Below are positions 59,999 to 64,000 of a stretch of 64,000 bases of DNA, piece by piece. Made by a program: the position numbers and the translations under genes. Position 1 is the stretch's first letter. Every line of letters starts with the position of its first letter. Below the pieces are notes generated by a model, which was given only the letters and a program-made list of their open reading frames with translations, was not told the origin of the DNA and made no database searches. The stretch is from CAZUMJ01 sp964621605 (GTDB taxonomy: Bacteria; Actinomycetota; Acidimicrobiia; Acidimicrobiales; Iamiaceae): contig CAZUMJ010000006.1 in assembly GCA_964621605.1 (NCBI GenBank), positions 1-64,000 of the forward strand, written 5' to 3'.

Positions 59999-60415
59999 TC
60001 ACCAGCCGCTCTCGCCAGGGTGTCCGCGCCCCCGTTTGCGCTCGGCCTGGCGCCGCTTGTCGTCCAGCCGACGGAGCTGCGACCCCCGCGTGGGACGCGT
60101 CGGGCGGCGCGGCGCCTCGACCACGAGCGCATCGCGCAGCCGCGCCGCGAGGCGCTCCAGCACGAGCAGCCGGTTGCGATGCTGTGACCGCTCCTCGTCG
60201 CACGCCAGGCGCACCTCGGGTCCGAGGCGACCGAGCAGGAGGGCACGTTGGCGCTCGTCGAGCGAAGGCGAGCCCGCCACGTCGAAGCGCACCTCGACGC
60301 GGGTGTGGGCACGGTTCGCGTGCTGTCCGCCCGGCCCACCGGACGGCCCGGTTCGCACGACGATCTCGGCCAACGGGATGCGCAGCGACCGGTTCACCAC
60401 CAGGTCGTCGCCCAC
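59999..60415 (-). CDS. arfB: Peptidyl-tRNA hydrolase ArfB (ribosome rescue)
   Basis: Releases peptides from stalled ribosomes. The 138-aa protein has the release-factor GGQ motif in TGPSGGPGGQHANRAHTRV (GGQ at 29-31) and the basic C-terminal tail that enters the mRNA channel (RLDDKRRQAERKRGRGH). GTG start. It stands alone, 113 bp upstream of the topA start on the same strand. Confidence 0.95.
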   Translation of the reverse strand: MGDDLVVNRSLRIPLAEIVVRTGPSGGPGGQHANRAHTRVEVRFDVAGSPSLDERQRALLLGRLGPEVRLACDEERSQHRNRLLVLERLAARLRDALVVEAPRRPTRPTRGSQLRRLDDKRRQAERKRGRGHPGESGW

Positions 60416-60481
60416 GGTGGCCAGGGTAGTAGGGCGTCGATCGCCCCGGCGCGGGGCGGCTCCCCCCTAGGGTGTCTGCCC

Positions 60482-62236
60482 GTGGACCCGGTCACTCCCC
60501 CGGCCCGCTGGTTCCAAGACAGGTTCCTGCGCTGCTCTGTCTCCCTCTACCTCCTCGCCACCGCGACGCTGGTGCTGCTGCCGATGCCGCGGCTCAAGTG
60601 GCACTACGTGTACGTCCTCGACGATCCCGCAATCCACCTGAGCCTCGCCGAGAACCTCCTCCACCACGGCACGTGGGGAGTGACCGCAGGGCACTACCAG
60701 TCGGCCTCGTCAGCCCCAGCGTGGACGGCCCTGCTGGCGGTGCTGTTGCTCCCGTTCGGCTGGGCGCGCGACTACGTGCCGCTGCTCGCGAACATCGCCT
60801 GCGGCGTCGGCGTGCTGGCGGTGCTCGCCCACGTCGGCACGCCCCTGCGGCCGGCGTGGCGGAGACCGGTGCACGTACTCGCAACGGCCATGCTCGTGAT
60901 GTTCGTGCTGTTCCTGCCCGGTCTCGCGGTCGTCGGCATGGAGCACTCGCTGCACTGCCTGCTCGTGGTGGTGGTGGTGCTCGCGTTCGAGAAGCGTTGG
61001 CGGGGCAATGCGGCGTGGGGCCCGCCGTGGCTGCCCTACCTCCTGCTCAGCGTCGCGGTGTTGACCCGCTTCGAGACGGCCTTCGTGGCGTTGGGGATCG
61101 GGCTCGGCATCCTGCTGCGCGGTGTGGGGCCGTGGGCCGAGCCGCGGGCCTCGTCGATCGCGGCCCGCCTGCGCGCGATCGTGCTCGTCGGCGTCGCCAC
61201 CGCCGGACCGCTCGTGGGCTTCGCGCTCGTCAACCACCTCATGGGGCAGGGCCTGCTCCCCAACTCGGTGCTGTACAAGAGCCAGCTCACCGGGGTCGAG
61301 ACGCCGCCCCTGTTCGATCTGACCGCACTCGTGAACCGAGCCTTCCAGGACCCGTTCCTGGCCGTGTTCTGGGCAGCCGCGTTGCTCTACCTCGCCGCCT
61401 GCCGTCCCGGCCGCAGCGCCAACGTGGTGCAGGCCACAGTCCTCGCGGTGGCCGTGCCGTTGCACGTCGTGCTGGCGCAGGTCGGCTGGTACGAGCGCTA
61501 CCAGAGCTACCTGATCGTGCTCGGTGTGGTGTTCTTCTGCTCGGTTGCCAACGAGATCCTTCCGGCGCGGCGCGACGTGGCCTCGGACGCGCGCACTGGC
61601 GTTGACGAGACCGGGCCCGCACCAGTCGATCAGCCACTGGCCGAGCAGCCGCTTGCGGGGCGCCCGGTGGCCGGCCGCCTCGCGGTCGTGGCCCTCCTCG
61701 CGGCGATCCCGTTCGCGCACTACAAGATCATGTGGACGTGGAAGGCGCCCGGGTCGTCTTTCGACATGTACCAACAGCACGTCCTGGCCGGGCAGTTCCT
61801 CGGGAAGTACTACGACGGCAAGCCCATCGCCACAGGCGAGCTCGGCTACATCAGCCTGCTCCACCGCGGTGGGATCACCGACCTCAACGGCCTCGGCGAC
61901 TACGACGTGCTGCGCGCCCGCCAGGAGAAGCGAGTCACCCCGCAGTACTGGTCGGACCTGAGCCGCGCACGCGGCTTCGACGTGGTGGCCGTCTACCCGC
62001 TCACCCTCGGCTTCGACGTGCCCCGCAACTGGATCCTCGTCGGGACCTGGGTCTCCGACGGGCCGCTGTTCACCGCGATCGACACGCGCTTCCAGTTCTG
62101 GGCAACCACCCCTGAGGCAGTCGCGCCGCTGCAGACAAACCTGACCGCGTTCGCCTCGCACCTCCCACCGAACGAGCACCTCGTGCTCGACAAGCTGGCG
62201 CAGTACCGGGCCGCCGTCATCGCCAAGGGGGGCTGA
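60482..62236 (+). CDS. GT-C-like polytopic membrane protein (probable glycosyltransferase)
   Basis: The 584-aa protein has about 10-11 transmembrane helices. The first periplasmic loop has YVLDDPAIHLSLAENLLHHG, with the acidic pair placed as in GT-C glycosyltransferases that use polyprenyl-linked sugars. A Pro/Ala linker (VDQPLAEQPLAGRPVAGR) separates the membrane part from a C-terminal soluble domain of about 150 residues. Family membership is inferred from the layout, not a clear motif. GTG at 60482; no strong ribosome site is visible. Confidence 0.65.
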   Translation: MDPVTPPARWFQDRFLRCSVSLYLLATATLVLLPMPRLKWHYVYVLDDPAIHLSLAENLLHHGTWGVTAGHYQSASSAPAWTALLAVLLLPFGWARDYVPLLANIACGVGVLAVLAHVGTPLRPAWRRPVHVLATAMLVMFVLFLPGLAVVGMEHSLHCLLVVVVVLAFEKRWRGNAAWGPPWLPYLLLSVAVLTRFETAFVALGIGLGILLRGVGPWAEPRASSIAARLRAIVLVGVATAGPLVGFALVNHLMGQGLLPNSVLYKSQLTGVETPPLFDLTALVNRAFQDPFLAVFWAAALLYLAACRPGRSANVVQATVLAVAVPLHVVLAQVGWYERYQSYLIVLGVVFFCSVANEILPARRDVASDARTGVDETGPAPVDQPLAEQPLAGRPVAGRLAVVALLAAIPFAHYKIMWTWKAPGSSFDMYQQHVLAGQFLGKYYDGKPIATGELGYISLLHRGGITDLNGLGDYDVLRARQEKRVTPQYWSDLSRARGFDVVAVYPLTLGFDVPRNWILVGTWVSDGPLFTAIDTRFQFWATTPEAVAPLQTNLTAFASHLPPNEHLVLDKLAQYRAAVIAKGG

Positions 62237-62278
62237 AGGCCCTGACCGACGTGGCGAACGCCGGTCTACGCTCCGGCG

Positions 62279-63487
62279 ATGGACTTCGCCTTCAGTGCCC
62301 GGTGCGACGAGCTGCGCGAGACGCTCCTCGCCTTCATGGACTCCCACGTCTACCCGGCCGAGGCCGTCGCCCGCGAGCAGATCCGTGCGTCAGGCGACCC
62401 GCACCACCACCCCGAGGTGATGGCCGACCTCAAGGCCGAAGCGCGTCGCCTCGGGCTGTGGAACCTCTTCCTGCCGCACCGCACCGAGTGGACCGACGGC
62501 CTCTCGAACCTCGACTACGCCCCGCTCGCCGAGATCATGGGCCGGTCACCGCTCGGGTCCGAGGCGTGCAACTGCTCGGCGCCCGACACCGGCAACATGG
62601 AGATCCTCACCATGTTCGGCACCCCCGAGCAGCAGGAGCGCTGGCTCCAACCGCTGCTCGAAGGCGAGATCCGCTCCGCGTTCGCGATGACCGAGCCGGC
62701 GGTCGCGTCGAGCGACGCAACCAACATCGCCTGCGAGATCCGCCGCGACGGCGACGACTACGTCATCAACGGCCGCAAGTGGTGGATCTCCGGCGCCGCC
62801 GATGCGCGGTGCGCGGTGTACATCCTCATGGGCAAGACCGACCCGACGGCCCCCATGCACCTGCAGCAATCGATGGTGCTCGTCCCCACCGACACGCCAG
62901 GCATCACGAACGTCCGGTCGCTCCCCGTGTTCGGCTACCTCGACCAGGAAGGGCACTGCGAGCTGCTGTTCGAGGACGTGCGCGTCCCGGCCAGCAACGT
63001 GCTCGGGCAGGAAGGTGGCGGCTTCGCGATCGCCCAGGCCCGCCTGGGGCCGGGGCGCATCCACCACTGCATGCGCGCCATCGGCGTCGCTGAGCGTGCC
63101 CTCGAGCTGATGTGCCGGCGGGTCACCAGCCGGGTCGCGTTCGGCAAGCCGCTGGCCGAACAAGGCGTCATCCGTGAATGGATCGCGGACAGCCGCATGG
63201 AGATCGAACAGGCCCGGCTCCTCACCTTGAAGGCCGCCTACCTGATGGACACGGTGGGCAACAAGGGCGCCCGCACCGAGATCGCGGCGATCAAGGTCGT
63301 CGCCCCGAACGTGGCGTTGCGGGTCGTCGACCGGGCGATCCAGGCGCACGGTGGCGCCGGGGTGAGCGACGACTTCCCGCTCGCAGCCATGTACGCCGGG
63401 CTGCGCACGCTGCGCCTCGCGGACGGCCCCGACGAGGTGCACCGTCGCACGGTGGCGCGCCGGGAGTTGCGTCGGTACGCGGACTGA
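62279..63487 (+). CDS. Acyl-CoA dehydrogenase (ACAD10/11-like)
   Basis: Oxidises an acyl-CoA at the alpha-beta bond with FAD. The 402-aa protein has SAFAMTEPAVASSDATNIAC (flavin/substrate site), INGRKWWISGA, FGKPLAEQGVIREWIADSRM, QAHGGAGVSDDFPLA and the closing LRLADGPDEVHRRTVARREL, the C-terminal block shared with the ACAD10/11 subgroup. ATG at 62279. The next gene is convergent, with 3 bp between the ends. Confidence 0.93.
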   Translation: MDFAFSARCDELRETLLAFMDSHVYPAEAVAREQIRASGDPHHHPEVMADLKAEARRLGLWNLFLPHRTEWTDGLSNLDYAPLAEIMGRSPLGSEACNCSAPDTGNMEILTMFGTPEQQERWLQPLLEGEIRSAFAMTEPAVASSDATNIACEIRRDGDDYVINGRKWWISGAADARCAVYILMGKTDPTAPMHLQQSMVLVPTDTPGITNVRSLPVFGYLDQEGHCELLFEDVRVPASNVLGQEGGGFAIAQARLGPGRIHHCMRAIGVAERALELMCRRVTSRVAFGKPLAEQGVIREWIADSRMEIEQARLLTLKAAYLMDTVGNKGARTEIAAIKVVAPNVALRVVDRAIQAHGGAGVSDDFPLAAMYAGLRTLRLADGPDEVHRRTVARRELRRYAD

Positions 63488-63490
63488 CCG

Positions 63491-64000
63491 TCAGTGGTAG
63501 TACCCGCCGCGCAGGTGGTCGGCCACCCACGCGGCCAGCTCATAGTCGCTGGCCGACACCACGCTCGACGCAGCCGGCTGTGGCGGGCACGGCGGTGCCT
63601 CGGCGACGACTGTGCCCGCGCCGATCTCACGTCCGGTGTGCAGCTCGAACACCCGCATGTCCACGCGCTCCGGGTACAGCGTGAATGCCACGCCGGCTGC
63701 GGTCTTGCAGGTCGGTCCGGCGGGCAGCGTGTCGCGCCGATGCGGGATCGCGCACACGAGCACGACGGAGTCTCGTCCGATGCCGTGGAGGAAGCCCTCA
63801 CCCGGGTCGGGAGTCTTGTCACCCGACAGGAGGTTGACGCTCCCCACCAACGTCTCGCGCCGGTACCGGGGACGCACCACCTGGGCGTACTGGCGGTCGT
63901 CCCCTTCACGGAGCGGGTGGAAGTCCTCGACCGGCTCGAAGCTGTGCCCGTCGGTACCGACGGTCGAACAGAGTCGTTCCATCAGCGTGCCGACGTCGCT
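63491..64000 (-). CDS. Hypothetical protein, 5' end beyond the right edge
   Basis: The frame stays open to the window edge, so the ATG at 63982 need not be the true start. The visible 163-169 residues have scattered Cys (ERLCSTVG, VLVCAIPH, GPTCKTAAG, APPCPPQP) and strands such as VAFTLYPERVDMRVFELHTG. The Cys number suggests an exported or metal-binding domain. No family recognised. Confidence 0.6.
   Translation of the reverse strand, partial: SDVGTLMERLCSTVGTDGHSFEPVEDFHPLREGDDRQYAQVVRPRYRRETLVGSVNLLSGDKTPDPGEGFLHGIGRDSVVLVCAIPHRRDTLPAGPTCKTAAGVAFTLYPERVDMRVFELHTGREIGAGTVVAEAPPCPPQPAASSVVSASDYELAAWVADHLRGGYYH

Noticed and set aside
60710..62347. 545-codon minus-strand frame opposite the GT-C-like gene
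   Set aside because: Highly charged and Arg/Glu/Asp-rich with no motif; the plus strand has a coherent hydrophobic membrane protein.

Overview
The window is GC-rich and gene-dense, with many 4-bp ATGA/GTGA overlaps and GTG/TTG starts. It comes from an actinobacterium, most likely an Acidimicrobiia-type lineage (this placement is inference). Evidence for Actinobacteria: a SigR/RsrA-type redox sigma and anti-sigma pair, a mycofactocin-coupled SDR, a bacterial CYP51 with its ferredoxin, the zincin-tilS-hpt gene string, and a topoisomerase I with a lysine/alanine tail. A run of 100 N at 54835-54934 shows this is a draft scaffold.

Region 1 (1-26 kb, mostly minus strand) is a housekeeping block. 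Read in the direction of transcription it runs: ATP-grasp/HAD pair, hypothetical, sigR-rsrA, two small membrane proteins, zincin protease, tilS, hpt, folE, folP, a phosphatase-like protein, folB, folK, a DUF2520 protein, panC, panD, nadB, a GH1 beta-glucosidase, a DUF2510/scramblase-like protein, nadC, coaX, lysS, an epimerase, an acyltransferase-like protein and finally clpC. It supplies tRNA-Ile lysidine synthesis, purine salvage, folate, pantothenate/CoA and NAD synthesis. The order resembles the mycobacterial tilS-hpt-ftsH-folE-folP-folB-folK-panC-panD-coaX-lysS-lsr2-clpC1 arrangement, but ftsH and lsr2 are absent and other genes are interspersed. A plus-strand polyprenyl diphosphate synthase, two alpha/beta hydrolases and the mycofactocin-type SDR lie between clpC and the epimerase.

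Region 2 (26-40.4 kb, plus strand) holds two paralogous substrate-binding lipoproteins, then a long operon: TetR regulator, CYP123-like P450, SDR, CYP51, [3Fe-4S] ferredoxin, NTF2-like protein, aldehyde dehydrogenase, SDR, beta-hydroxyacid dehydrogenase, carboxymuconolactone-decarboxylase-like protein, unknown 437-aa protein. An enoyl-CoA hydratase follows. The gene content matches the Mycobacterium tuberculosis CYP51 locus (Rv0763c-Rv0771, from memory). The TetR gene has a consensus promoter and a perfect palindrome over its start codon. A small element with a HipB-like gene and a HipA stub sits at the operon end between two near-identical 35-bp repeats.

Region 3 (40.4-52.7 kb) is accessory: a MNT/HepT toxin-antitoxin-like pair, an ABC exporter, a PqqD-like/Tat/glycine-rich protein, a diguanylate cyclase, a GH36 alpha-galactosidase, a DyP peroxidase, a nucleotidyltransferase-like and HPr-kinase-like pair, an RHH/unknown/PIN operon, and tRNA-Thr(CGT).

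Region 4 (52.7-64 kb) has an enoyl-CoA hydratase, a YjbR-like protein, the overlapping string topA, MFS transporter, tmk, holB (holB broken by the N gap), arfB, a GT-C-like membrane protein, an acyl-CoA dehydrogenase and a partial hypothetical gene at the right edge.
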